A DNA stretch of 15,699 nucleotides from assembly GCA_900541315.1 (NCBI GenBank), contig UQJF01000071.1:1-15699 (forward strand), in the 5' to 3' direction. Shown here in pieces: positions 1 to 7,243 of the stretch. The first letter of the stretch is position 1, and each line of letters begins with the position of its first letter. Made by a program: the position numbers and the translations under genes. This DNA is from an uncultured Clostridium sp. Lineage in GTDB: Bacteria > Bacillota > Clostridia > Lachnospirales > Lachnospiraceae. The notes under the pieces were generated by a model. That model was given only the letters and a program-made list of their open reading frames with translations, had not been told where the DNA came from and ran no database searches.

Positions 1-1
1 T

Positions 2-583
2 GTAACAGAAGATTTCCGGGGGATTCTGGTACACGATCATGAAATTACTTTTTACCGTTATGGAAGCGCTCATCAGGAATGCCTTGCGCATGTAGAACGG
101 TATCTGAAAGACAGCATGGAAAATGAGTCATCCCTTACCTGGAACCGGCGAATGAGAGAACTGCTCCAACGAATGATACATTACCGGAAAGAACATACCG
201 GTGAAGCATCGTTAGACGCTCAAACAGTAGCTGGCTTTGAGACAGAGTATCAGGAAATCCTGGACAAAGCCAAAGAAGAATACAAACGTAATGAGCCAAG
301 CCCGTATTACCGCGAAGGCTACAACTTATATCGCCGGATGCAGGAATATAAAACAGAGCATCTTCTTTTCCTGCATGACATGAGGGTGCCAACCACAAAC
401 AATACCGCAGAACGCTGTTTGAGAGATTATAAACGAAAACAGACTTTTGCAATGACATTTCGAAGCCTTGAAAGTATCGAAGAATTATGTCATAGCAAGG
501 GTGTGCTGCTTGAAGTACGAAAAAACAACCCCAACATTTATACCGCTGTCATGGAAATCTTTAACAGAAGATATGGAGCCTGA
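2..583 (+). CDS. IS66-family transposase, C-terminal part (5' end outside window)
   Basis: The reading frame is open from base 2, so the gene enters from outside the window and only about 193 C-terminal residues are visible. An ATG at 116 is internal and should not be taken as the start. Visible IS66 (TnpC, DDE transposase) marks are the segment DFRGILVHDHE, carrying a catalytic-type Asp, and NNTAERCLRDYKRKQ, carrying the conserved Glu of the NNxAERxLR motif. The end, VRKNNPNIYTAVMEIFNRRYGA in two parts, fits the short C-terminal domain of the family. The full protein is usually near 500 residues. It would cut and join the insertion-sequence ends. The other IS66 genes (tnpA, tnpB) would lie to the left. 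The stop is only 18 bp from the stop of the convergent permease gene, so the right end of the element is either lost or lies inside that gene. Whether the copy is intact cannot be judged here. Confidence 0.9.
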   Translation, partial: VTEDFRGILVHDHEITFYRYGSAHQECLAHVERYLKDSMENESSLTWNRRMRELLQRMIHYRKEHTGEASLDAQTVAGFETEYQEILDKAKEEYKRNEPSPYYREGYNLYRRMQEYKTEHLLFLHDMRVPTTNNTAERCLRDYKRKQTFAMTFRSLESIEELCHSKGVLLEVRKNNPNIYTAVMEIFNRRYGA

Positions 584-600
584 TTTGTGCATCAGACTCC
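575..600. terminator. Stem-loop terminator shared by transposase and ABC operon
   Basis: GGAGCCTGAT and ATCAGACTCC form a 10-bp stem with one C/A mismatch around the 6-nt loop TTGTGC; the transposase stop codon lies in the left arm. On the plus strand it is followed by a T-rich stretch (CTTATTTTAATT), as in a Rho-independent terminator. On the minus strand the mismatch becomes a G-U pair, and the hairpin begins directly after the permease stop at 602, but no clear U-run follows there. It is therefore better supported as a plus-strand terminator. Confidence 0.6.
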
Positions 601-601
601 C

Positions 602-1591
602 TTATTTTAATTGACCGAGTGGTTGTACACAAGTCTGCCCGTGTATAGTAACCTTTTCCCTGCTATACACCAGAACCAGAAGGATAATGATAATACCCTG
701 TACAACCTGTCGGCCTGCATCCGGGATGCTTACAATAGTTAAGAAGTCGTCCAGGATAGTCATGATAACAGCACCTGCAATGGTTCCCAGATATCCGCCT
801 TTTCCACCTGTAATGGCTGTTCCACCGATGACAACTGCTGCAATGGTCTTTGTATTATAGCTGGTTCCAACATCCAGGAAGCTGGTTCCCGTATATCCAA
901 CAAGAAGGAAACCTGATACAGCTGCGATCACTGCAGAGATCAAGTAAACAGAGAATGTAACACGGCCGGTGTTAATACCGGAAAAGCGGGATGCCTCTTC
1001 ATTGATACCTACAGAATACAGCTTTCTTCCATAAGGAGTCTTATGCAACAATACAATGGCCAGCACTGCAAGAACTGCCCAGATCAGGACAATACCGGAT
1101 ACGATGCCGTACATGCTCTGTCCACAGATAGCACGCAGCAGCGGTGCTGCATTTCCCTTTGGCGCCCCCTTTGTATAGATCAGGAAAATGCCCTGTATCA
1201 CAGTTCCAACACCCAGTGTCATAATAAATGGCGGTATTTTTAACCAGTAAACACCGGTTCCGTTGATCAGACCTACTACAATGCCCATTACGATTACAGC
1301 TAAAAGAGCCGGAAGCATGGAACTGTCACGTCCCATCATGACCTGGGCTGCGATCACATTTGCAAAGGTAATGGTATTTGCAATAGACAGGTCAATACCT
1401 CCTGTAAGGATCGTAAGGTTCTGTCCGATCGCTGCGATCCCCATAAAGGACGCAAGTCTTAAAATACCTGCCATATGGGTAGGGTTCAAATATCCCGGAG
1501 ATAATATCTGAGCCAGTACCAGAAGAAGAATCAGGATCAGGTAAACTACGATCTGACTGTTTTCTAAATATTTACTGCACAGTTTCTTCAC
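602..1591 (-). CDS. RbsC-type sugar ABC transporter permease (distal)
   Basis: A 329-residue inner-membrane permease of the ribose/galactose/AI-2 class (BPD_transp_2 family). It shows about eight to ten hydrophobic segments, the family motif LTGGIDLS at residues 62-69, the cytoplasmic loop after TPYGRKLYSVG (about 185-195) that contacts the ATPase, and GGTAITGGKGG at about 256-266. The start is GTG, with GGAAGG nine bases upstream. It is the last gene of the minus-strand operon, 24 bp after the first permease, with which it would form a heterodimeric channel as in LsrC/LsrD or YtfT/YjfF (known for those systems, inferred here). The family normally ends just after the last membrane segment; this protein carries about 20 extra residues (REKVTIHGQT onward) running up to the IS66 remnant, so its original C-terminus may have been replaced by insertion-sequence DNA. 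Confidence 0.9.
   Translation of the reverse strand: MKKLCSKYLENSQIVVYLILILLLVLAQILSPGYLNPTHMAGILRLASFMGIAAIGQNLTILTGGIDLSIANTITFANVIAAQVMMGRDSSMLPALLAVIVMGIVVGLINGTGVYWLKIPPFIMTLGVGTVIQGIFLIYTKGAPKGNAAPLLRAICGQSMYGIVSGIVLIWAVLAVLAIVLLHKTPYGRKLYSVGINEEASRFSGINTGRVTFSVYLISAVIAAVSGFLLVGYTGTSFLDVGTSYNTKTIAAVVIGGTAITGGKGGYLGTIAGAVIMTILDDFLTIVSIPDAGRQVVQGIIIILLVLVYSREKVTIHGQTCVQPLGQLK
641..670. repeat. 8-bp inverted repeat near the permease/IS66 junction
   Basis: GTGTATAG (641-648) and CTATACAC (663-670) are exact inverted copies with a 14-nt spacer, located in the C-terminal codons of the distal permease about 60 bp from the transposase stop. It could be a relic of the IS insertion or chance pairing; the sequence alone does not decide. 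Confidence 0.3.
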
Positions 1592-1615
1592 GATTAAACA
1601 CCTTCCTTTCTTCTG

Positions 1616-2566
1616 TTAATGTTTCTTATGCATTGCACTTAAGGACAGTGCCAGGATCAGGATCAGGCCCTGACATACAAACTGGTAAAATGACGATACA
1701 CCAAAAAGGTTTAGCATATTATTGATAATGGAAATAATAAATACGCCTGCTATGGTTCCCAGAGGATCACCTACTGCACCGGTCATGGCAGTTCCGCCTA
1801 CTACAGTTGCTGTAATAGCGTTCATTGCGTAGTTCTTTCCGATCGTCGCATCTGCAGAGTTCATCTGGGCACTGAGGAAGATACCGGCAGCTGCACAGAG
1901 AAGACCTGCCAGACAGTAAGCAATGAATTTTACCTTTTTTACCTTTACACCTGTGGAATAAGCAGCGTTTTCACTGCCTCCAATAGCTCTTAAGGCTTTT
2001 CCATATGGAGTCTGGTTTGTTAAGGTTCTCACAAGGATCAGGATCACCAAGAATAAGATCAGCGGAACCGCTCCCTTTAAACCTCTTGTAAGAAATTTAG
2101 AAAATACCTTATGTACAGAACCGCCCGGCTTTGGCATAAGAAGTAATGCGCAGCCATCAAAAATTGCTGTTGTTGCAATGGTTACGATAATAGGCGCCAG
2201 ATTTCCTCTTGTTACCAGCACTCCGTTTAAAGCACCGCAAACCAATCCCAGGACTACTGCTGCGATCAGCGGTAAAATAAATCCAACCGGAGATTCTGTA
2301 TTCATGGTCATAACGCAGACTACATTGGCCAGCGCAACGATACCTCCTAAGGACAGGTCAATGCCACCTGTTAAAATGATCAGTGTCTGCCCTAATGCTA
2401 CCATCAAAAGAGGAAAAGAAGTCCTGAGCAGATTTTTAAAGTTTCCTATAGTGAAAAAGTCACGGCTGAACACACTTACAAGGAGCATAAGTGCGACCAG
2501 GAATACATATATGATCACCACATGTCCATGTTTGTTCCAGAAGTTTTTATTTAGCTTGTTCTTCAT
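1616..2566 (-). CDS. RbsC-type sugar ABC transporter permease (proximal)
   Basis: A 316-residue multi-spanning permease, paralogous to its downstream neighbour but clearly diverged. Shared marks are LTGGIDLS at about residues 65-72, the loop after TPYGKALRAIGG, and GGTAMTGAVGDPLGTIAG near residue 250. Length is typical for RbsC. The ATG overlaps the TGA stop of the ATPase gene by 4 bp (ATGA), which points to translational coupling; AAGGAGG lies a short distance upstream inside the ATPase gene. With the second permease it would form a two-subunit pore for a monosaccharide-like or related small polar solute. Having two distinct permeases, rather than a homodimer, resembles the Lsr and Ytf/Yjf transporters. 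The substrate cannot be read from the permeases. Confidence 0.9.
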   Translation of the reverse strand: MKNKLNKNFWNKHGHVVIIYVFLVALMLLVSVFSRDFFTIGNFKNLLRTSFPLLMVALGQTLIILTGGIDLSLGGIVALANVVCVMTMNTESPVGFILPLIAAVVLGLVCGALNGVLVTRGNLAPIIVTIATTAIFDGCALLLMPKPGGSVHKVFSKFLTRGLKGAVPLILFLVILILVRTLTNQTPYGKALRAIGGSENAAYSTGVKVKKVKFIAYCLAGLLCAAAGIFLSAQMNSADATIGKNYAMNAITATVVGGTAMTGAVGDPLGTIAGVFIISIINNMLNLFGVSSFYQFVCQGLILILALSLSAMHKKH

Positions 2567-4092
2567 CCTTCTGTTTCCTCCTTTGTCCGTTCCTTCTTCA
2601 TGCCCATGCCAAACTGCATGATCAGCTCTTCTGACAGCTCTTCTTTCTGTAATGTACCGGAGATCCTGCCTTCATACATAACGATAACACGGCTGCTCAT
2701 TCCGATCACTTCCATCATGTCACTGGAATTCATGATCACGGCTACTCCCTGTGCTGCCAATTCATGCATGATCTGGTAAAACTCACGCTTTGCCTCTACA
2801 TCAATACCTCTGGTAGGTTCATCAAACAGGATCACCTTAGGCTCTGTTGCAAGTTCCTTTCCAAGTACTATTTTCTGCTGGTTTCCACCGGAAAGGCTGG
2901 AAACTGGAAGCTCCAAGCCACCTAATTTAATAGAAAGGCGCTTTACCATATCTTCTGCAAAGCTGGATTCTGCTTTCTGATCTATAAATGGACCATTCAT
3001 CCTCTTTTTCATACTTGAAACAGCCAGATTGTGACGGTTGGAAAGCTCCAGCATAAGTCCCTGTCTCTTACGGTCTGCAGGAACTAAAGCTACGCCGCAC
3101 TGGATGGCCTGGCTTGCACTTTTGATCTTTTCCGACTTTCCATTAACTATGATCTCACCTTTCACCAGTGGATAAAGCCCGCTGACAGCATTTAAAAGTT
3201 CTGTCTGTCCATGTCCCTGAAGGCCTGCAATCCCAAGGACTTCTCCTTTAAATACCTGGAAACTTACATCTTTTAATTTTCCATCATTATCTGTAAGGTT
3301 CTTTGCCTCAAATACTACTTTGCTGTAATCCGGCTCACAGACTGGCGGCGGAAAAATATTAGTAAGAGAACGGCCTACCATCATTTTGATCAGCTCATCC
3401 TCGTTCATGTCCTTCATATCTCTGGTTCCCACATAATGACCATCTTTAAATACTGTAATGCGGTCTCCCAGTTCAAACAATTCTTCCAGACGATGGGAAA
3501 TAAAAATAATAGTCTTACCGTTATTTAAAAGGTTGTGGATAATCTGATACAACTGGACAACCTCTTTCTTTGCCAGCGCAGACGTTGGCTCATCTAAGAT
3601 GATCAGCTCCGGATCTCTTACCAGTATCTTTAATATCTCTACCATCTGCTGCTTTGCAACAGGAAGTGTACTGACCAAAGCATCCGGATCTATATGGATC
3701 CCATACTTATCCATAGCTTTCTTTATCTCTTCGTGGATCTTCTTTTTGTCTATCATTCCCAGGGCATTTACCGGCTCCTGGTTCAGATATACGTTTTCAG
3801 CAACTGTCATCTCTCCTACAAGTGTCAGTTCCTGGAATACCATTGCAATCCCCATTTTCTGGGAGTGCTCCGGGCTTTTAATAGTAACCTTTTTGCCATG
3901 GAAATAAATCTCACCCTCATCTGCCTGGTGGATGCCAGCCAGAATTTTTAATATGGTACTCTTTCCAGCACCATTTTCACCTGCAAGAATGTGTACTTCA
4001 CCTTTATTACAGGAAAATTCTACCCGGTCCAGAGCGGTGATCCCAGCAAAACGCTTTGTAATATTTGTCATTCTCAGTATCTCTTCTGCCAC
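2563..4092 (-). CDS. Sugar ABC transporter ATP-binding protein, RbsA/MglA type (two ATPase domains)
   Basis: The cytoplasmic ATPase of the transporter, 509 residues from the chosen start, as usual for RbsA/MglA/XylG. The N-terminal half has Walker A GENGAGKST (about residues 38-46) and Walker B LIILDEPTSAL (163-173), with a weak signature (LPVAKQQMVEIL). The C-terminal half has a degenerate P-loop GLQGHGQTE (290-298), an intact signature LSGGNQQ (400-406) and Walker B VILFDEPTRG (420-429). This asymmetry is normal for the family. The start is a GTG at 4092, because AGGAGGAGG sits seven bases upstream and the protein then begins VAEEILRMTNITKRF as expected. A longer frame from an ATG at 4185 would begin inside a hairpin and add 31 residues unlike the family. 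The gene is third in the minus-strand operon. Confidence 0.92.
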   Translation of the reverse strand: MAEEILRMTNITKRFAGITALDRVEFSCNKGEVHILAGENGAGKSTILKILAGIHQADEGEIYFHGKKVTIKSPEHSQKMGIAMVFQELTLVGEMTVAENVYLNQEPVNALGMIDKKKIHEEIKKAMDKYGIHIDPDALVSTLPVAKQQMVEILKILVRDPELIILDEPTSALAKKEVVQLYQIIHNLLNNGKTIIFISHRLEELFELGDRITVFKDGHYVGTRDMKDMNEDELIKMMVGRSLTNIFPPPVCEPDYSKVVFEAKNLTDNDGKLKDVSFQVFKGEVLGIAGLQGHGQTELLNAVSGLYPLVKGEIIVNGKSEKIKSASQAIQCGVALVPADRKRQGLMLELSNRHNLAVSSMKKRMNGPFIDQKAESSFAEDMVKRLSIKLGGLELPVSSLSGGNQQKIVLGKELATEPKVILFDEPTRGIDVEAKREFYQIMHELAAQGVAVIMNSSDMMEVIGMSSRVIVMYEGRISGTLQKEELSEELIMQFGMGMKKERTKEETEG

Positions 4093-4153
4093 GATAGACC
4101 TCCTCCTCAACATATCCATGCTCCCCAAATTCCGGAAGGACGTATTTTTTAAA

Positions 4154-4183
4154 GGGCTGCTGCAAGTTTCTTTGCGGCAGCCC
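4154..4183 (-). terminator. Intercistronic hairpin after the solute-binding gene (partial terminator or mRNA stabiliser)
   Basis: GGGCTGCTGCAA (4154-4165) and TTGCGGCAGCCC (4172-4183) form a 12-bp stem, with one T-G pair on the plus strand (A-C on the minus strand), around a 6-nt loop. On the minus strand it lies 23 bp after the binding-protein stop and is followed by only TTT and then A residues, so termination is probably partial. Hairpins at this position are a known way to make more receptor than membrane components in ABC operons; that role is inferred here. Confidence 0.6.
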
Positions 4184-4206
4184 ATTGTTTATTCTTTTAT
4201 TCCAGA

Positions 4207-5319
4207 TTACTTGTAAAGTTTCTGAAGTGCTTCATCATCCAGCTCTGTTAATACCCAGAAGCTGTCTGGCATATCCGGGCGGTAGTAATCCTCCAGGTTA
4301 TCCTCAGTAACTGTTTCAATATCCATAACTACGTTCTTTGGAATATCTTCACCATTTAAAGCCTTAATTACAGTACGAAGAGCTTCTGCACTGGTGTAAG
4401 TTGGGTTAGAAGGAGCGATGCAGCTTAAGCCGTTATCGCGATTTTCATACCATGCCTTTAATGCACCATTGTTGCCTTCACTGGTCATAGGAACCAGATC
4501 ACGTCCTGCTGCGATGAAAGCATCAATTGCTCCCTGTGTCATAGCACCGCCCTGTGACCATACACCATCAATCTCAGGATAAGCGGAAAGCATGGACTCA
4601 ACAGCTGCCTTGCCTTGTGCATAGTCCCAGGATGCATTTGCAGAACCTAAAACTTCAATATCCGGATAGTTCTTAAATACTTCTTCAGCACCGCCCCAAC
4701 GTAAGGAGTCTGTTGCTGCACCGGCAATACCATTTAATACGATAATCTTGCCCTTGCCATCCAGCTTTTCAGCCAGCCACTCAGCACCAATGCGTCCAAA
4801 TTCTGTTTCATCAATACCAACAGTCGCTACCTGCTCGTCTGTATCAACTACGTTATCAAAAGATACAACCTTGATACCAGCTTCTGTTGCTTCTTCTACA
4901 ACAGGTGCCAGAGCAGTTGGAGATGCTGCAGTAATTACAATAGCATCTACCTTCTTTGTGATCAGATCCTGCATATCACTGATCTGCTTGTTAATGTCTT
5001 CATTAGAGTTAGTGATATAATATTCACTTACAACGCCTTCTGATTTTAATTTTTCTGCTTCAGCTACAAATTCCTGCTCCATCTGGGCACGCCATGAGTT
5101 TCCGATAGAATAGTTGCAAAGCGCTACTACGTATCCTTTACCATCTCCCTTTGCTTCTTCTTTTTTACTTTCTTCAGAAGATGCAGCCGCAGCTGCTGTA
5201 GTTGCCTCTGCTGAGCTTCCTGCTGCTGTAGTTGATGTGGAAGATCCTCCTGAGCTGCAAGCCGCCAAACTCATTGCCATCATTGCTGCTAACCCCATTG
5301 CTACTACTTTTTTTCTCAT
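4207..5319 (-). CDS. Sugar ABC transporter solute-binding lipoprotein (periplasmic-binding-protein 4 fold)
   Basis: A 370-residue extracellular receptor for the adjoining ABC transporter. It has a lipoprotein signal: charged MRKK, a hydrophobic stretch, and the lipobox LAAC with Cys21 as the lipidated residue. A Ser/Thr/Ala/Glu/Lys-rich linker (about 22-60) tethers it to the membrane. The two-lobed RbsB-like domain begins near GYVVALCNYSIGNSWR; segments such as DAIVITAASPTALAPV and TVGIDETEFGRIGAEW are typical of the family. The start ATG is preceded by AAGGAGAGG at good spacing. It lies second in the minus-strand operon, 82 bp after the amidohydrolase. That gap holds a small hairpin (5361-5377) and a lone TAAAAT box without a convincing -35, so a weak internal promoter is possible but unproven. 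The ligand is unknown; the family covers pentoses, hexoses, polyols and AI-2. Confidence 0.92.
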   Translation of the reverse strand: MRKKVVAMGLAAMMAMSLAACSSGGSSTSTTAAGSSAEATTAAAAASSEESKKEEAKGDGKGYVVALCNYSIGNSWRAQMEQEFVAEAEKLKSEGVVSEYYITNSNEDINKQISDMQDLITKKVDAIVITAASPTALAPVVEEATEAGIKVVSFDNVVDTDEQVATVGIDETEFGRIGAEWLAEKLDGKGKIIVLNGIAGAATDSLRWGGAEEVFKNYPDIEVLGSANASWDYAQGKAAVESMLSAYPEIDGVWSQGGAMTQGAIDAFIAAGRDLVPMTSEGNNGALKAWYENRDNGLSCIAPSNPTYTSAEALRTVIKALNGEDIPKNVVMDIETVTEDNLEDYYRPDMPDSFWVLTELDDEALQKLYK

Positions 5320-5401
5320 ACTGTTACCTCTCCTTTGATGTGATTAATGATTTTATCTCATTCTGCTGCCTGCAGAACCTTATCGATCTTAAAAATAGCT
5401 T

Positions 5402-6301
5402 TTAAAAAAACAACCTTCTGGCATTTTCTGCCATGATCTTTTCCTTGGCTGATTCCGGAATATTTTTGCACTCCTCTGTTACCAGACGGATCAGCTGATT
5501 TAAAGTTCCTTTCTTTAACATTCCCGGATAATCAGAAGCCCACATCATCTTATCAGCACCTACCTTCCGGTAACATTCTTCAATAATGTTCACAGATGTT
5601 TTCCATGGATACTCTTCCTCATAATAGTCCGGAACTGTAGATGTATCGATATAAACATTTTCGTATTCTTTTACGATCTGAAGGACTTTTTCATAATTTC
5701 TCTTTGGCATCCCTGCTCTGAAGCAGATATCTGCTCCCATATGGCAGATCACAAATGTAATATGGGGATAGGCCTTTGCCAGCAGTTCCAGATCCACAAT
5801 ATCTTCCCTTCGGAACATATGGATGAACATGGGCTGATGATACTGTTCACAACAGTCCCATACAGGTGCAAGACGGGGATCTGCAAGTCTTGTTCCCGGT
5901 GCGCACTGAAACGTACTGTCTACTTCAATTTTCATACCAAAAAGGATGCCTTCGTCATAGATCTGAGCCAGTTCCTCTGCTGCCGCCTTACCTTTCATAA
6001 TATCCACCAGAGCTACGCCCCTTAAGCGGTCTGGATATTTTTTCACACTTTCTTTAAAATAATAATTATGATAACCATAAAATGGATTTGGCATAAGCAG
6101 TGCTTTTTCGATCCCGCACCAATCCATATAAGCAATCAGTGCTTCTGCCGTACTGCAGCTGCGTTCAAAAGAAGGAGGAAGAAACTGGATTTCCCTGTTA
6201 CCGATCGTAACCTTTCCCTGACTGGTAGATGACATTGGTTGTCCTTGTGTGATACCAGCTACCTTTTCATAAATGTGAGCATGTATGTCGATGATTTTCA
6301 T
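5402..6301 (-). CDS. Amidohydrolase-2 family metal-dependent hydrolase (TIM barrel)
   Basis: A 299-residue cytoplasmic enzyme of the amidohydrolase superfamily (Amidohydro_2 type). From the chosen start it opens MKIIDIHAHIYEKV, with the metal-binding HxH pair at His7 and His9. Further expected metal or catalytic residues are His161 in FIHMF, His187 in ICHMGAD and Asp257 in WASDYPG; Lys124 in GMKIE may also take part. The ATG at 6301 was preferred over one 33 bp upstream because AAAGG sits eight bases before it and the homologous region starts there. The family includes hydrolases of amides and lactones, decarboxylases and hydratases (for example LigJ/LigI-type and resorcylate decarboxylase types), so the reaction is open. 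It is the first gene of the minus-strand operon and faces the cyclase gene across a shared control region, suggesting that both act on the imported compound. Confidence 0.85.
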   Translation of the reverse strand: MKIIDIHAHIYEKVAGITQGQPMSSTSQGKVTIGNREIQFLPPSFERSCSTAEALIAYMDWCGIEKALLMPNPFYGYHNYYFKESVKKYPDRLRGVALVDIMKGKAAAEELAQIYDEGILFGMKIEVDSTFQCAPGTRLADPRLAPVWDCCEQYHQPMFIHMFRREDIVDLELLAKAYPHITFVICHMGADICFRAGMPKRNYEKVLQIVKEYENVYIDTSTVPDYYEEEYPWKTSVNIIEECYRKVGADKMMWASDYPGMLKKGTLNQLIRLVTEECKNIPESAKEKIMAENARRLFF

Positions 6302-6360
6302 AGCATTGACCTTTCTTTTCACACTTTTGTGCATTTTTCCGTGTTTTTTGATCTGTTATT

Positions 6361-6389
6361 AGTATAACCTGTACATTTTTTTCTGTATA
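6361..6389 (-). promoter_or_regulatory. Candidate promoter of the amidohydrolase/transporter operon
   Basis: Read on the minus strand: -35 TATACA (6389-6384; four of six consensus bases), a 17-bp spacer, and -10 TATACT (6366-6361; five of six). The start codon lies 60 bp downstream of the -10. The poor -35 abuts the first copy of the 13-bp direct repeat, as expected for a promoter that needs an activator. Confidence 0.6.
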
Positions 6390-6391
6390 TG

Positions 6392-6425
6392 TGATTTCAT
6401 TTGAAAATATTTTGATTTCATTTGA
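6392..6425. promoter_or_regulatory. Direct repeat, candidate operator for the AraC-type response regulator
   Basis: TGATTTCATTTGA occurs exactly at 6392-6404 and 6413-6425, a 21-bp period (two helical turns). A partial third copy, TGATTTTA, overlaps at 6423-6430. The pair lies precisely between two divergent -35 boxes. AraC-family regulators typically bind two such same-face direct half-sites next to a -35. The regulator at 10051-11607 is the obvious candidate, but binding is inferred. Confidence 0.6.
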
Positions 6426-6430
6426 TTTTA

Positions 6431-6459
6431 TTGACGCTCATACAAAATCATGTTTTAAT
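6431..6459 (+). promoter_or_regulatory. Candidate promoter of the cyclase/sensor operon
   Basis: -35 TTGACG (6431-6436; five of six consensus bases), a 17-bp spacer and -10 TTTAAT (6454-6459; four of six). The start codon lies 30 bp downstream. The second copy of the direct repeat ends six bases before the -35. Confidence 0.6.
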
Positions 6460-6489
6460 GTTTACAGACAAATACTAGGAGGTATTTTT

Positions 6490-7158
6490 ATGTTTAAGAT
6501 CCTTTCATATCCTATTAAAGACGGAGAACCTACCTGGCCGGGAAATCCCACCTGTTCTCTGCAATCTCATACTTCCATTGCAAAAGGAGATACCGCAAAT
6601 ACAGCTACTATCCATCTTTTTAATCACTACGGTACTCATCTGGACGGTCCTATGCACTTTAATCCAAATGGCATTTCTTTGGACAAGATCCCCATGGAGC
6701 GTTTCTTCTATCAGAAGCCACTTGTGATCGACATTCCAAAAAAAGCCGGTGAAAAGATTCTTCCAGAAGACCTGATTCCTTACAAAGACCAGATCGCACA
6801 GGCAGACTTTCTTTTTTTACGCACCGGCTTCTGGAAGATCCGCAAAAGTAATCCTTCTGTTTATGAAAATAACGGACCTGCTGTAGGCAGCACAGCCGCT
6901 GCTTATTTACGTGAAAATTTCCCGGATCTGAAAGCCATTGGCCTGGATTTTGTTTCCCTGGCTTCCTACAGTGACGGAAAAGACGGCGATTTGGCCCATC
7001 AGATCATGCTTGGCATGTACCAGCCCGGCTACATCTGTATTGTAGAAGACATTAACATGGAAGAACTTCCTGAAGGCTTTTTAAAACAGGCTGCCGCCGT
7101 TCCGCTGATCATTGTGGGAATTGACAGCTGTCCTGTCACTATGTGGGCTGAATTTTAG
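6490..7158 (+). CDS. Cyclase-family metal-dependent hydrolase (kynurenine formamidase/isatin hydrolase-like)
   Basis: A 222-residue cytoplasmic enzyme of the cyclase family (PF04199 type), near the usual length of about 210-260. The hallmark motif HxGTHxDxPxH is present as HYGTHLDGPMHF, giving His46, His50, Asp52 and His56; in KynB and isatin hydrolase these or equivalent residues bind Zn or Mn. The C-terminal IVGIDSCPV segment also fits. The start is the ATG at 6490, with AGGAGG at good spacing; an in-frame ATG at 6391 lies in the promoter/operator region and is rejected. Known members hydrolyse N-formyl amides, cyclic amides and lactones, so the true substrate cannot be named. It is the first gene of the plus-strand operon and divergent from the amidohydrolase. 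No tryptophan- or purine-degradation partner is visible, so kynurenine is not favoured. A stem-loop follows the stop. Confidence 0.85.
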   Translation: MFKILSYPIKDGEPTWPGNPTCSLQSHTSIAKGDTANTATIHLFNHYGTHLDGPMHFNPNGISLDKIPMERFFYQKPLVIDIPKKAGEKILPEDLIPYKDQIAQADFLFLRTGFWKIRKSNPSVYENNGPAVGSTAAAYLRENFPDLKAIGLDFVSLASYSDGKDGDLAHQIMLGMYQPGYICIVEDINMEELPEGFLKQAAAVPLIIVGIDSCPVTMWAEF

Positions 7159-7164
7159 GTCTGG

Positions 7165-7220
7165 ATGTTCTCCCGGAGTCCTTCCTGTACCTGCTTTTCA
7201 AGAAGATTTCAGGAGAACAT
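7165..7220 (+). repeat. Leader element with 9-bp inverted repeat (copy 1 of shared element)
   Basis: ATGTTCTCC (7165-7173) and GGAGAACAT (7212-7220) are exact inverted copies, followed by TTTT, so the element can fold as a long-looped hairpin between the cyclase stop and the sensor gene. The 45 bases 7165-7209 resemble 15636-15680 upstream of the flavin oxidoreductase gene: the first 13 bases and the last eight or more are identical, with a diverged middle. The right arm lies exactly 32 bases before the start codon, as it does in the other copy. It may be a weak terminator, a regulator site or a dispersed repeat. Confidence 0.55.
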
Positions 7221-7243
7221 TTTGATCCCAAGGAGATTCATTT

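Noticed and set aside
2178..2621. Plus-strand open frame of 147 codons opposite the proximal permease
   Set aside because: Mirror frame of a membrane protein gene; composition is an antisense artefact, with no ribosome site or domain.
602..5319. Naming the transporter rbsABC, lsr or ytf
   Set aside because: The architecture fits several systems and no rbsK/rbsD, lsrK/lsrF or other diagnostic partner is present; substrate names would be invented.
5350..5377. Possible internal promoter and hairpin before the solute-binding gene
   Set aside because: The TAAAAT box has no acceptable -35 at 16-18 bp, and the TTCTGC/GCAGAA hairpin lacks a U-run; mentioned in the gene entry but not called.
6320..6331. 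CACACTTTTGTG partial palindrome near the amidohydrolase start
   Set aside because: Only a 4-bp arm, in AT-rich DNA, with no second copy in the window; not enough to call an operator.
6391..6489. Upstream extension of the cyclase gene to an in-frame start at 6391
   Set aside because: This stretch contains the direct repeat and promoter, encodes a non-homologous leader, and a strong AGGAGG precedes the ATG at 6490.
6490..7158. Naming the cyclase-family gene kynB (kynurenine formamidase)
   Set aside because: The metal motif is shared by the whole family, and no tryptophan-degradation gene is nearby.
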